A stretch of DNA of 64,000 nucleotides from an uncultured Flavobacteriaceae bacterium (GCA_913048115.1 CAJWVI010000003.1:1-64000), one strand, 5' to 3'; shown: positions 20,337 through 30,404, numbered from the stretch's first letter. Program-made: numbers and translations. The notes: generated by a model not told the origin, from the sequence alone.

Positions 20337-21179
20337 TTAACTCAGTTTTTGGTTATCTATCAAACGAACTTCTCCAGAAAACGCTGCAATAAAGCCACGA
20401 TAGGTAATTCCTTTGCGTTTGCGTTTTACTGTTTTTAGGGTTTTCTCGTTTGCAATTTCAAAATACTCGAGGGTCAAGCTGCTCTGCTTAAAACAATTTG
20501 AAACCATTGTGTTGATTTCTGAAATTGATTTTTCTCTGAAATATTTTGCCGCCATTCTTAAGCATTTGTTAATCACTGCAGCTGCCTGCAGTTCTTGTGC
20601 GTTTAATCTTTTATTGCGAGAACTCATTGCCAACATAGAGGGTTCTCTTATTATTGAACATCCTATTACCTTAACAGGGAGCTTCTCTATTGCTGTCATC
20701 TTTCTTACAATTTGTAATTGCTGAAAGTCTTTTTCTCCAAAGTAGGAGGTATGAGGTCGTACGGCTTTAAACAATAAGCAGACTACGGTGCCTACTCCAT
20801 CAAAATGCCCTTGCCTATGTTTTCCTTCCATTTCGGTGGCAATGCTACCGAAGTTGTATGACCTAGAGACGATGTGGTTGTTGTAAAGTTCTTTGGCTTT
20901 TGGAGCATACACAAACACAGTTCCTTGTAACGTTTCCAAAAGCGCTACGTCTTTACCTAGTGTGCGAGGATAATTTACAAGATCGCCTTCATTATTAAAT
21001 TGAGTTGGATTCACAAAAATGCTTACCACCACACAGTCATTTTCATTTAAAGCTCGGCGCACCAAGGATAAATGACCCTCGTGTAAGGCTCCCATTGTGG
21101 GAACAATGCCAATTTTTTTTGAAATCCTGTATGGATCTAATGCTGCAGATAAGGTTTGGTTTTCAGTAAAGACTTCCAT
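20337..21179 (-). CDS. panC: pantoate--beta-alanine ligase
   Basis: 280 residues. Condenses pantoate with beta-alanine, using ATP, in pantothenate synthesis. Motifs: VPTMGALHEGHLSLVR (HxGH nucleotide-binding turn), VVSIFVNPTQFN, the pantoate/ATP segment FGEKDFQQL and REPSMLAMSSRNKRL (KMSKS-like loop). Neighbour panD supplies one substrate. A -7 element TAATTTTG is at 21201-21208, back to back with the promoter of the gene at 21284. Confidence 0.95.
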   Translation of the reverse strand: MEVFTENQTLSAALDPYRISKKIGIVPTMGALHEGHLSLVRRALNENDCVVVSIFVNPTQFNNEGDLVNYPRTLGKDVALLETLQGTVFVYAPKAKELYNNHIVSRSYNFGSIATEMEGKHRQGHFDGVGTVVCLLFKAVRPHTSYFGEKDFQQLQIVRKMTAIEKLPVKVIGCSIIREPSMLAMSSRNKRLNAQELQAAAVINKCLRMAAKYFREKSISEINTMVSNCFKQSSLTLEYFEIANEKTLKTVKRKRKGITYRGFIAAFSGEVRLIDNQKLS

Positions 21180-21200
21180 AGTTGGGTTTTAAAGTGAAAG

Positions 21201-21208
21201 CAAAATTA
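21201..21208 (-). promoter_or_regulatory. -7 promoter element of panC
   Basis: The minus strand reads TAATTTTG 21 bp before the panC ATG. Together with 21240-21247 on the other strand it forms a divergent promoter region. Confidence 0.5.
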
Positions 21209-21239
21209 AGATATTGAAAGCAATCTGCATAAATTTTCG

Positions 21240-21247
21240 TAATTTTG
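21240..21247 (+). promoter_or_regulatory. -7 promoter element of the GT5-like gene
   Basis: TAATTTTG, 36 bp before the ATG at 21284. A TTG at 21214-21216 is 23 bp upstream, slightly long for a -33 element. Confidence 0.5.
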
Positions 21248-21283
21248 TGCGTTTAACACATAGTACATAAAAGCAAAGATTGT

Positions 21284-22096
21284 ATGAAAGATAAGAGAGT
21301 ATTGTATGTTTCTTCAGAAGTAATACCATACCTACCAGAAACCGAGATTTCGTCCATGTCGTTTGAAGCACCAAAAATGGTGAATAATAACGGTGGCCAG
21401 ATACGCATATTCATGCCTCGTTATGGTAATATAAATGAACGCAGACATCAACTACATGAGGTAATTCGTTTGTCGGGTATGAACCTAGTTATTAACGACT
21501 TAGACATGCCGCTAATTATTAAAGTGGCCTCGATACCTAAAGAGCGTATGCAGGTTTACTTCATTGATAATGAAGATTATTTTAAGCGTAAGGCAACCTA
21601 TGCAGATGAGGAAGGAAACTTCTTTAAAGATAATGATGAGCGTGCTATTTTCTTCGCCAAAGGTGTTATAGAGACTGTAAAAAAATTAAACTGGTCACCA
21701 GACATTATTCATGTTCATGGTTGGTTGGCTTCTTTTTTACCGCTTTATTTAAGAAATTACTATGGTAATGAGCCTTTGTTTGAAAATAGTAAAATAGTAA
21801 CATCGGTATACAACCAAGGTTTTAACGGTACGTTAAATGCTGAAGTTTCTAATAAAATCAAATTTGATGCTATTGATGACCAAGCCTTAACACCTTTAGA
21901 CAATCCAACTTTTGAGAATGTAATGAAAATAGCTATTAATAACTCAGATGCGGTTATTATTGGTTCGCAAGACATTTCAGAAGAACTAGAAACATATATT
22001 AAAGGCATAGATAAGCCTGTTCTTCCATACCAACAGATGGAGGATATGGAGCGAGAATATTTAGATTTTTACCAAACAAAAGTATTAGAAGAGTAA
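21284..22096 (+). CDS. half-length, degenerate glycogen/starch synthase-like protein
   Basis: 270 residues matching only the N-terminal Rossmann domain of GT5 glycogen/starch synthases: VLYVSSEVIPYLPE at the start, IRIFMPRYG, DIIHVHGWLASFLPLYL and VTSVYNQGFNGTL. Two things needed for a working synthase are absent. The ADP-glucose loop K-T-G-G-L, normally just after SEVxP, reads PETEISSM here. The whole C-terminal GT-B domain is also missing, since the full enzyme is about 480 residues. It lies 20 bp before a DUF4270 gene and upstream of glmS. Often annotated glycogen synthase; enzymatic glycogen synthesis looks unlikely. Confidence 0.82.
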   Translation: MKDKRVLYVSSEVIPYLPETEISSMSFEAPKMVNNNGGQIRIFMPRYGNINERRHQLHEVIRLSGMNLVINDLDMPLIIKVASIPKERMQVYFIDNEDYFKRKATYADEEGNFFKDNDERAIFFAKGVIETVKKLNWSPDIIHVHGWLASFLPLYLRNYYGNEPLFENSKIVTSVYNQGFNGTLNAEVSNKIKFDAIDDQALTPLDNPTFENVMKIAINNSDAVIIGSQDISEELETYIKGIDKPVLPYQQMEDMEREYLDFYQTKVLEE

Positions 22097-22116
22097 TATA
22101 CTTTTAGAAACAGCCT

Positions 22117-23721
22117 ATGAAGATTAAGAATGCATTACCAAAACTTTTGGTAGTATTGAGTGCTATTGTATTGATGGCATCTTGTGAAGAAGATTTAGGA
22201 ACAATAGGCTCTGAAGTAATAGGAGATCAAGATGTAAACGCAACTCTTGACGCATCTAGAACGATACGTTCTTATAGTAAAAAGCTAGAAGCGGTACAGA
22301 GCAATGGCCTTCAAATAAATCAATTAGGGCTTTACAATGATCTTGTTTATGGCATGTCTAAGGTGAACTTGCTTGCTCAAGTAACCCTTGAAGATGTAAA
22401 TCCTACCATTAATTATCTCTCTGTAGTAGACAGTGTTGTTTTGTATATCCCGTATTTTAGTGAGCAAACTACAGACGATGAGGATCTCACCACCTATGTT
22501 TTAGATTCAATCTACGGAAATACCCCTATGGATATTTCTATTTTTGAGTCTAATTATTTTTTACGAGAGTTTGATCCAAACACCGGTTTTGAGAATAATC
22601 AAAACTATTACAGCAATCAAAATGATCTATTTGAAAGTTTCAAAGGAGAATTAATATATGCTGTTACTGATTTTTTACCTTCAAATGAAAGCTACACAGA
22701 AACTATTACAGAGCCAGATGATGCTGGAGATAACACCTCTAGCAATACTGTTGTAGCGCCAGGGATTCGCTTCCAGTTACCAAAACAGTTTTTTGAAGAT
22801 AAAATCTTGAGTATGGAAGGGACTCCAGAACTTTTAAACAATAATAACTTTAGAGAGTATTTTAGAGGTTTATTTTTTGAAGTAAATGGAACAGATACAA
22901 ACTTAATTAAGTTTGATATGTCTGATGCCAGACTAGATATTTATTTTACATCACAGTTTGAAAAACCAGACATTACCGTTATTAGTGAAATTACAGAACC
23001 TATAGCCAGAGAAGAAAAAAAAATAACCCTACGCTTTGATGCCATTAATGTAAATGTGTTTGAAAATCAATTAAACCCTCAAATAGAGAGTGAACTCATA
23101 AGTCCCGATCAAGTAAACGGTGCCGAGAAACTATATGTAAGAGGAGGAGAAGGTATTGTTACTGTTGTAGAACTATTTGGAGAAGACAATGATGGTAATG
23201 GAGTTGCTGATGAGTTGGATGAAATACGTCAAAACAAGTGGCTTATAAATGAAGCTAACCTAATTTTTTATGTTGATAAAGATGTCGTTCCAGGTGGATC
23301 TCAAGAGCCAGAAAGATTAATACTTTATGATATAGAAAACGGAAGATTACTTACAGACTATACCTTAGACACAACTTCTGGAGAAACAGACCAGGTTGAT
23401 TCTTACACGACACATTTAGGGAGGTTAGTAAGAGATAGTGACGGCAGAGGTGATTATTATAAACTTAGAATTACAAACCACTTAAGTAGTTTAATACATC
23501 AAGATTCTACTAATGTAAAACTTGGGGTTATTGTTTCTCAAAATGTGGCGGTACCTAACTTTCAAGAAGTAGTAAACACCAAGTCATCCAATAGAGATTT
23601 CAGCGAGCAAGTTCCATCCAGTAGTGTAATGAGTGATGAAGGCACTGTATTACATGGAAACACTGCTGCAGATGAGACAAAAAGATTAAAGCTTCAAATT
23701 TATTATACAAAATCTGATTAA
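22117..23721 (+). CDS. DUF4270 family lipoprotein
   Basis: 534 residues with a lipoprotein signal (VVLSAIVLMASCEED, Cys about residue 23). The mature part is rich in beta strands and acidic residues (DDEDLTTYV, EDNDGNGVADELDEI). This is the DUF4270 pattern, a Bacteroidota family of surface or outer-membrane lipoproteins of unknown function. It sits between the degenerate GT5 gene (20 bp) and glmS (5 bp), and the three look like one operon. The adjacency to glmS hints at an envelope role, but no activity can be read from sequence. Confidence 0.85.
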   Translation: MKIKNALPKLLVVLSAIVLMASCEEDLGTIGSEVIGDQDVNATLDASRTIRSYSKKLEAVQSNGLQINQLGLYNDLVYGMSKVNLLAQVTLEDVNPTINYLSVVDSVVLYIPYFSEQTTDDEDLTTYVLDSIYGNTPMDISIFESNYFLREFDPNTGFENNQNYYSNQNDLFESFKGELIYAVTDFLPSNESYTETITEPDDAGDNTSSNTVVAPGIRFQLPKQFFEDKILSMEGTPELLNNNNFREYFRGLFFEVNGTDTNLIKFDMSDARLDIYFTSQFEKPDITVISEITEPIAREEKKITLRFDAINVNVFENQLNPQIESELISPDQVNGAEKLYVRGGEGIVTVVELFGEDNDGNGVADELDEIRQNKWLINEANLIFYVDKDVVPGGSQEPERLILYDIENGRLLTDYTLDTTSGETDQVDSYTTHLGRLVRDSDGRGDYYKLRITNHLSSLIHQDSTNVKLGVIVSQNVAVPNFQEVVNTKSSNRDFSEQVPSSSVMSDEGTVLHGNTAADETKRLKLQIYYTKSD

Positions 23722-23726
23722 AACGT

Positions 23727-25574
23727 ATGTGTGGAATTGTAGGGTATATAGGACACAGGGACGCCTATCCAATTATTATAAATGGTTTAAAACGTTTAGA
23801 GTATAGAGGGTATGATAGCGCAGGAATAGCACTGTATGACGGTACACAAATCGAGTTGGCAAAAACAAAAGGGAAAGTAGTTGATCTTGAGCAGCGTGCA
23901 AACGGAAGCATTTCAAAAAAAGGAACCCTTGGTATTGGTCATACTCGTTGGGCTACACATGGCGTGCCAAATGATGCTAACTCACACCCACATTACTCAA
24001 ATAGTGGTGAATTAGTAATTATACACAATGGTATTATTGAGAACTACTCCTCTATAAAGAAAGAGTTAATTAACAGAGGGTATACCTTCCACTCTGACAC
24101 AGACACAGAGGTGTTGGTGAACCTTATTGAAGAGATTAAAAAGAAAGAGTCTGTCAAGTTAGGAAAGGCAGTTCAAATTGCTTTAAACCAAGTTGTGGGA
24201 GCCTACGCTATTGCGGTGTTTGATAAAAACAAACCAAATGAAATTGTAGTTGCAAAACTAGGAAGCCCTTTGGCTATTGGTGTTGGTGAAGACGAGTTTT
24301 TTATAGCCAGTGACGCATCTCCATTTATTGAATTCACCAATAATGCAATTTACTTAGAAGATGAAGAAATGGCAATTATACGCCGTGGGAAAGACATAAA
24401 GATTCGTAAGATTAAGAATGATAAAGTTGTAAAACCCTTTGTGCAAGAGCTTCAATTAAATATTGAACAAATTGAAAAAGGAGGCTACGATCATTTTATG
24501 CTTAAAGAAATTTATGAGCAGCCCTCTGTAATTAAAGACACTTACCGAGGTAGGTTACTTGTAGATCAGGGTATTATTAAATTAGGAGGACTAGAGGAAT
24601 ACATTCCTAAGTTTATAAATGCAGACAGAATAATTATTATAGCATGCGGAACATCTTGGCATGCAGGTTTGGTGGCAGAATATACCTTTGAAGATTGGGC
24701 GCGGATTCCTGTTGAGGTAGAATACGCTAGCGAGTTTAGATACCGCAACCCAGTTATAACAGAAAAAGATGTGGTAATTGCTATTTCTCAGAGTGGAGAA
24801 ACAGCAGATACCCTTGCAGCTATAAAACTAGCTAAGAAAAAAGGAGCCTTCGTATATGGTATCTGTAATGTTGTTGGATCTACTATTTCTAGAGAAACAC
24901 ATAGTGGAACCTATACCCATGCAGGTCCAGAGATTGGGGTAGCCTCAACAAAAGCCTTTACAACGCAAATTACCGTTCTTACTATGATTGCCTTAAAGTT
25001 GGCACATGTAAAAGGGACCATTTCTAAGTCAGACTACATGATGCATTTACATGAGTTGGATATGATACCAACCCACGTAGCAGCAGCACTAAAGAGCAAT
25101 GATAAGATTAAAGAAATTGCAAAAGTATTTAAGGACGCAACAAACTTTTTATATTTAGGAAGAGGATATAATTTCCCGGTTGCTCTTGAAGGTGCCTTGA
25201 AGTTAAAGGAAATCTCTTATATTCATGCAGAGGGATATCCTGCTGCAGAGATGAAGCACGGTCCTATTGCTTTAATAGACGAGCAAATGCCAGTAGTTGT
25301 AATTGCTATCAATAGCAACCATTACGGTAAAGTGGTTAGTAACATTGAGGAGATTAAGGCAAGAAAAGGAAAAATTATTGCTGTAGTCACCGAGGGAGAT
25401 ACTGTTGTAAGAGAACTAGCAGATTATGTAATGGAAGTTCCAAAAACTCCAGAAACATTAACACCTTTAGTAACAACGATTCCTTTACAGCTGCTATCTT
25501 ACCATATCGCGGTAATGCTCGATAGAAATGTTGATCAACCAAGAAACTTGGCAAAGAGTGTTACGGTAGAATAG
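23727..25574 (+). CDS. glmS: glutamine--fructose-6-phosphate aminotransferase (isomerizing)
   Basis: 615 residues. Makes glucosamine-6-phosphate, the first amino sugar for peptidoglycan and lipid A. It has an N-terminal glutaminase (MCGIVGYIG, nucleophile Cys2; HTRWATHG; HNGIIENY), then two SIS domains (ACGTSWHAG, SQSGETADTLAA, GRGYNFPVALEGALKLKE) and the C-terminal DQPRNLAKSVTVE. Full length. Lies 5 bp after the DUF4270 gene. No glmS ribozyme is seen upstream. Confidence 0.97.
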   Translation: MCGIVGYIGHRDAYPIIINGLKRLEYRGYDSAGIALYDGTQIELAKTKGKVVDLEQRANGSISKKGTLGIGHTRWATHGVPNDANSHPHYSNSGELVIIHNGIIENYSSIKKELINRGYTFHSDTDTEVLVNLIEEIKKKESVKLGKAVQIALNQVVGAYAIAVFDKNKPNEIVVAKLGSPLAIGVGEDEFFIASDASPFIEFTNNAIYLEDEEMAIIRRGKDIKIRKIKNDKVVKPFVQELQLNIEQIEKGGYDHFMLKEIYEQPSVIKDTYRGRLLVDQGIIKLGGLEEYIPKFINADRIIIIACGTSWHAGLVAEYTFEDWARIPVEVEYASEFRYRNPVITEKDVVIAISQSGETADTLAAIKLAKKKGAFVYGICNVVGSTISRETHSGTYTHAGPEIGVASTKAFTTQITVLTMIALKLAHVKGTISKSDYMMHLHELDMIPTHVAAALKSNDKIKEIAKVFKDATNFLYLGRGYNFPVALEGALKLKEISYIHAEGYPAAEMKHGPIALIDEQMPVVVIAINSNHYGKVVSNIEEIKARKGKIIAVVTEGDTVVRELADYVMEVPKTPETLTPLVTTIPLQLLSYHIAVMLDRNVDQPRNLAKSVTVE

Positions 25575-25585
25575 TTGAAGAATTT

Positions 25586-25908
25586 ATGTTTATTTTGAAA
25601 TCCCTATTTATTCTCTTTTCTCTAACGTTCCCTTTGTGATAAATAGCGCAGATGTAGATGTATCTAAGAATTGAATTGTTCGCATCTTCTTTATACTTCT
25701 CTCGATCTTTCTTTAAGAAAATCTTTATCTGTTAAATCCTACTTCTACTGAACTGGACTACTCTTTAGAAATGAAAAAGAGGTTTTTAGGTGAACACATT
25801 AATCAAATACAGGTTGAATACCTGAGTAAATCTCAATCCCACAAATTTTATTTTGAATTTAAGTACCCAATAGTAGCACATGAAATAATCTTAACGTTTA
25901 AAAAATAA
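25586..25908 (+). pseudogene. probable remnant of a small secreted-protein gene
   Basis: This 411-bp stretch after glmS has no intact gene but shows coding-like pieces in different frames. An ATG at 25586 opens a perfect signal-peptide start (MFILKSLFILFSLTFPL), then stops. A second frame reads INSADVDVSKN up to a stop near 25670. From 25717 a third piece runs open to TAA at 25908, ending FYFEFKYPIVAHEIILTFKK; within it, an ATG at 25771 gives a 45-codon frame. Leader, middle and tail in three frames suggest a frameshifted secreted protein. The tail alone could instead be a genuine small gene. I do not recognise the family. Confidence 0.35.
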
Positions 25909-25986
25909 ATAAACAGCACACTTATCCAAAACCATAAAGATTCATTATTTTTAATAGATGCTAAGAAGTCAAAACATAAAAACCTT

Positions 25987-26316
25987 ATGAAGTATATATT
26001 AATTATTCTATTCCTTATTCCACTTACATCCTATTCTCAAAAGGTGTTTTCGGTTAAGTATTTAAATCAATCTGATATAAAGGTGTATGTAGTTGACTAT
26101 GAAAATCAATGTGATTTAAAGGTATTTAAAGTAGATTACTCCAACCAAGTAGATGGAAACAAGGGATTATGGTATTTTGTTGATTATCAAAATCAATCTG
26201 ACAAGAAAATATTTTTTGTTGAATACGCAAATCAAAGTGATTTAAAAATATTCTTTGTGAAGTATAAAAATCAATCTGGTTGGAGAGATAAATCCAAACA
26301 ACATTTAATGTACTAA
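25987..26316 (+). CDS. small secreted NQ-repeat protein, septoil (7_1) knot / DUF6150-like
   Basis: 109 residues: signal peptide (MKYILIILFLIPLTSYSQ), then six near-identical strand repeats of the form K-[VI]-[FY]-x-V-x-Y-x-N-Q-[SC]-D. The Asn-Gln pairs fall at residues 27, 40, 53, 69, 82 and 95: a 13-residue period with one 16-residue step carrying the insert GNKGLWYF. This layout, with the conserved SGWRDKSK end, is what I remember of the family named 7(1) septoil knot domain (formerly DUF6150), whose chain threads into a seven-crossing knot. Exported, probably periplasmic. Role unknown. It stands alone behind the decayed region. Confidence 0.75.
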   Translation: MKYILIILFLIPLTSYSQKVFSVKYLNQSDIKVYVVDYENQCDLKVFKVDYSNQVDGNKGLWYFVDYQNQSDKKIFFVEYANQSDLKIFFVKYKNQSGWRDKSKQHLMY

Positions 26317-26460
26317 TTAGCTTTGCAAAGCGCCCTGTTGTTTGTGTATAGAAAGAGGGTGTTTTTTCTTGATTAGTTATGATTGGTAAAATCAAAACAT
26401 AATTTTTTAAAAAGGGAGGCAAGCAATTGTTTCCCTTTTATTTTTTGGTATTTTTAAACA

Positions 26461-27186
26461 GTGAAAATCATCAACCTTATCTCTGGTCCTAGAAATTTAT
26501 CTACGGCGCTTATGTATAGTTTTGCACAAAACCCCAGCATAAAAGTGCTGGATGAACCTTTTTACGCCCATTACCTAAAGATGGCAGATGTAAAAGTAGC
26601 GCATCCAGGGAGTCAAGAAATTTTAAAGGCGCTTCCAAACACAAAACAAGGGGTGTTGGATTGGGTTCAAAGTGTTTCAAAAACAAACGACCGTATTTTT
26701 ATTAAAGGCATGGCCCATCACTATCTCTCTAGTGAACCTAGCCATATTTTGCCTTGGCAAAATGTAATACTTATACGCCATCCAGAAAGGTTATTGGCCT
26801 CCTTCTCTAAGGTCATTGAAAACCCAACTTTAGATGATATTGGTATAAAAAAAGCCGCAGCACTGTTTGCGTATTTAAAAAACCAAGGCAAAACCCCACT
26901 GGTTATTGATAGTGACGAGTTATTAAAAAACCCTGCAGTGTATCTGGAAAAGATATGCAAGTTGCTTCAACTTCCATTTTCAAGCGCTATGCTGTCTTGG
27001 CAAAAAGGAGGCATTCAAGAAGATGGCCTTTGGGCCCAGTATTGGTACGGCAATGTACACCACTCAACAGGGTTTGCTGTTCAAAAAACAAGCAGCCAAA
27101 TCATGCCAGATCGATTGAGTGCTGTTTTAGACGAGGCACTTATTTATTACAATATTTTACAAAACCATATCTTAAAAAATAATTAA
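26461..27186 (+). CDS. sulfotransferase-family P-loop protein
   Basis: 241 residues starting with GTG (MKIINLISGPRNLSTALMY). The N-terminal strand-loop SGPRNLSTAL resembles the PAPS-binding loop of sulfotransferases, and VILIRHPERLLASF matches their 3'-phosphate-binding segment (R..P...S). No signal peptide. It abuts the class IV aminotransferase gene with no gap, so the two are translationally linked. From memory, plant branched-chain aminotransferase-like proteins of about 550 residues combine two such domains in one chain; that would make this an unfused version. The sulfate acceptor is unknown, and a true sulfotransferase activity is not assured. Confidence 0.75.
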   Translation: MKIINLISGPRNLSTALMYSFAQNPSIKVLDEPFYAHYLKMADVKVAHPGSQEILKALPNTKQGVLDWVQSVSKTNDRIFIKGMAHHYLSSEPSHILPWQNVILIRHPERLLASFSKVIENPTLDDIGIKKAAALFAYLKNQGKTPLVIDSDELLKNPAVYLEKICKLLQLPFSSAMLSWQKGGIQEDGLWAQYWYGNVHHSTGFAVQKTSSQIMPDRLSAVLDEALIYYNILQNHILKNN

Positions 27187-28083
27187 ATGTTACAAAAAGC
27201 AAACCCAAAAAACGATGACATACAAGTATATATTAAAGATAAATTGTATCCTCGTCACCAGGCGAAAATATCTGTCTTTGATAGCACGGTGCAAGGCGGT
27301 GATGCGGTGTGGGAAGGCTTACGAGTCTATCCAGAGGGCATTGTGTGTCTAGACAAGCATTTAACCCGCCTGCACGAAAGCGCAAAAACATTAGCATTTA
27401 CAGACATACCTACTAAGCTGCAAATTAAAAAAGCCATCAAAAAAACACTCGATGCCAACGGCATGAATGATAATATTCATATACGCCTCACCCTTTCTAG
27501 GGGAGAAAAAATTACAAGCGGAATGGACCCTAGATTAAATCAAAGTGGTTCTTGCCTGATAGTCTTGGCAGAGTGGAAACCACTTGTGTATGATAATGCT
27601 AGCGGGATTACGGTTTTAAGCACAAGCCAACGTAGAAATGCACCACAGTTTCTAGACAGTAAGATACATCACAACAATTTGCTTAATAATATTATTGCCA
27701 AAATCCAAGCCAATGTAGCTGGAAAAGATGCGGGATTAATGTTGGATGACCGTGGCTTTGTGGCAGAATTAAACGGGAGTAATATTTTTATGGTGAAACA
27801 AGGGAAGGTCTTCACGCCCTTTGCCCACGCATGTCTTCCTGGAATTACAAGAAACACAGTGATGGAAATTTGCCAGGCGCACGATATCCCTTTGGTTGAA
27901 GCAGATCTCTCACTAAGCGAATTCATTAACGCAGAGGGTGTTTTTGCAACCGGTACGATGGGTGAGTTAACCCCTATTGTAGAAATTGACGGTAGGGAGA
28001 TTTCTAGAGAAAGTGATTTAATGCATCACGTCTTAAAACTCTTTAAAAATAATATTCGTGGTTTTTGCGAGCCGCTTGTATAA
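27187..28083 (+). CDS. class IV aminotransferase (branched-chain / D-amino acid type)
   Basis: 298-residue PLP enzyme of the IlvE/DAT/PabC fold. Motifs: SVFDSTVQGGDAVWEGLRVY at the start, HIRLTLSRGEK, the PLP-Lys segment LDSKIHHNNLLNN (Lys in DSKIHHNN), FVAELNGSNIF and the phosphate-binding ATGTMGELTPI. Substrate class cannot be fixed from motifs; branched-chain amino acids are the usual guess. It starts immediately after the sulfotransferase-like gene's stop codon, which is strong evidence of joint function. Confidence 0.88.
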   Translation: MLQKANPKNDDIQVYIKDKLYPRHQAKISVFDSTVQGGDAVWEGLRVYPEGIVCLDKHLTRLHESAKTLAFTDIPTKLQIKKAIKKTLDANGMNDNIHIRLTLSRGEKITSGMDPRLNQSGSCLIVLAEWKPLVYDNASGITVLSTSQRRNAPQFLDSKIHHNNLLNNIIAKIQANVAGKDAGLMLDDRGFVAELNGSNIFMVKQGKVFTPFAHACLPGITRNTVMEICQAHDIPLVEADLSLSEFINAEGVFATGTMGELTPIVEIDGREISRESDLMHHVLKLFKNNIRGFCEPLV

Positions 28084-28161
28084 TAAGGAGTATTTATTCC
28101 CTTGAAATATAAAGGGTGTATATTTTTTGTTTTAAAAACCAAGAGAGATACAGTTCTTGCT

Positions 28162-28219
28162 AAAACAGCATGCACTCTAACAAACAGAAGCTTAGTTTAT
28201 GAGTGTAGGGTGCAGTTTT
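28162..28219 (+). terminator. possible terminator or structured element before atpD
   Basis: In the 279-bp gap before atpD, TGCACTCTA (28171-28179) pairs with TAGGGTGCA (28206-28214) with one G-U pair. AAAAC and GTTTT extend the stem across a four-base bulge. The T-tract is only four long, so it is either a weak terminator of the aminotransferase transcript or a structural element. The rest of the gap holds the atpD promoter and otherwise nothing I can name. Confidence 0.35.
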
Positions 28220-28296
28220 CTAGTTGGTATTCTTTTAGCATAAAAAATAAATCAAAAAAGAACATTTCAAGCTTTTAATATTACATTAGAAAAAAC

Positions 28297-28304
28297 TATC
28301 TTTG
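28297..28304 (+). promoter_or_regulatory. -7 promoter element of atpDC
   Basis: TATCTTTG, 58 bp before the atpD ATG. The predicted leader contains GCAGCGTT and a short purine-rich run but no Shine-Dalgarno. Confidence 0.5.
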
Positions 28305-28344
28305 CAGCGTTAAAAAAGAGGGTGCATTAGGCACTTATAGATAA

Positions 28345-29868
<1,524 letters not shown>

Positions 29869-29939
29869 AATTAGGATACAGTTTACAGGAGCAGTATTTA
29901 ATGCTGCCCACTGTAGCTGATAACTTAAAATTGAATTCC

Positions 29940-30215
29940 ATGTATTTAGAAATAGTAAGCCCAGAAGCTTCTTTAGTGAGCGGAGAAATAGAAAGCATAA
30001 CGCTTCCAGGAATGGATGGCGAGTTTCAGATGATGAATAATCACGCTGCTATTGTATCTTTATTATGCGAAGGGAAAGTAACATTTTCTGGCACTCCTAC
30101 TATTGCAAAAGGCTTTGAAAATAAATTCAAACAAGAAGGCGTAAAATGGGTATTAGAAATTACCGGTGGCACCGTTGAAATGAACAACAATAAAGTAATT
30201 GTACTGGCAGATTAA
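29940..30215 (+). CDS. atpC: F1 ATP synthase epsilon subunit
   Basis: 91 residues, only the N-terminal beta-sandwich (LEIVSPEASLVSGEIESI, LPGMDGEFQMMNNHAAIVSLL). The C-terminal two-helix inhibitory domain of E. coli epsilon is missing, a short form common in Bacteroidota. The ATG at 29940 (MYLEIVSPE) matches the family start; an upstream ATG at 29901 would add 13 unconserved residues. A strong terminator follows. Confidence 0.94.
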   Translation: MYLEIVSPEASLVSGEIESITLPGMDGEFQMMNNHAAIVSLLCEGKVTFSGTPTIAKGFENKFKQEGVKWVLEITGGTVEMNNNKVIVLAD

Positions 30216-30230
30216 GCTAGTCTCTTTTAT

Positions 30231-30268
30231 AAAAACCGCTATCAAATAGTTTTGATAGCGGTTTTTTT
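30231..30268 (+). terminator. intrinsic terminator of atpDC
   Basis: AAAAACCGCTATCAAA pairs with TTTGATAGCGGTTTTT around a short TAG-centred loop, followed by a T-run. It closes the atpDC transcript 15 bp after atpC. Confidence 0.9.
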
Positions 30269-30352
30269 GTTTTGAGCAACAACGCATTAAGTATAAATAG
30301 TAAAAAAAGAAAACTTTTTAACACAACATATGGCCGTCTTTTCTATAAAAAA

Positions 30353-30400
30353 AGAAGCTATATATATTTCTATAAATTCTAAAGAGCTTCTGTATCTTTG
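30353..30400 (+). promoter_or_regulatory. bioF promoter with flanking inverted repeat
   Basis: A -7 element TATCTTTG (30393-30400) ends 4 bp before the bioF ATG. An inverted repeat AGAAGCT (30353-30359) / AGCTTCT (30385-30391), 25 bp apart, covers the -33 region and abuts the -7 element. That is where a repressor such as BirA would bind, although the sequence does not match the firmicute or enterobacterial BirA box. Confidence 0.45.
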
Positions 30401-30404
30401 AGCT

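Noticed and set aside
23600-23727. glmS ribozyme upstream of glmS
   Set aside because: glmS begins 5 bp after the DUF4270 stop, leaving no room, and the ribozyme core is not present.
28103-28280. Plus-strand open frame of about 58 codons before atpD
   Set aside because: No ATG, starts only from TTG, composition and residue use look random, and it contains the inverted repeat at 28162-28219.
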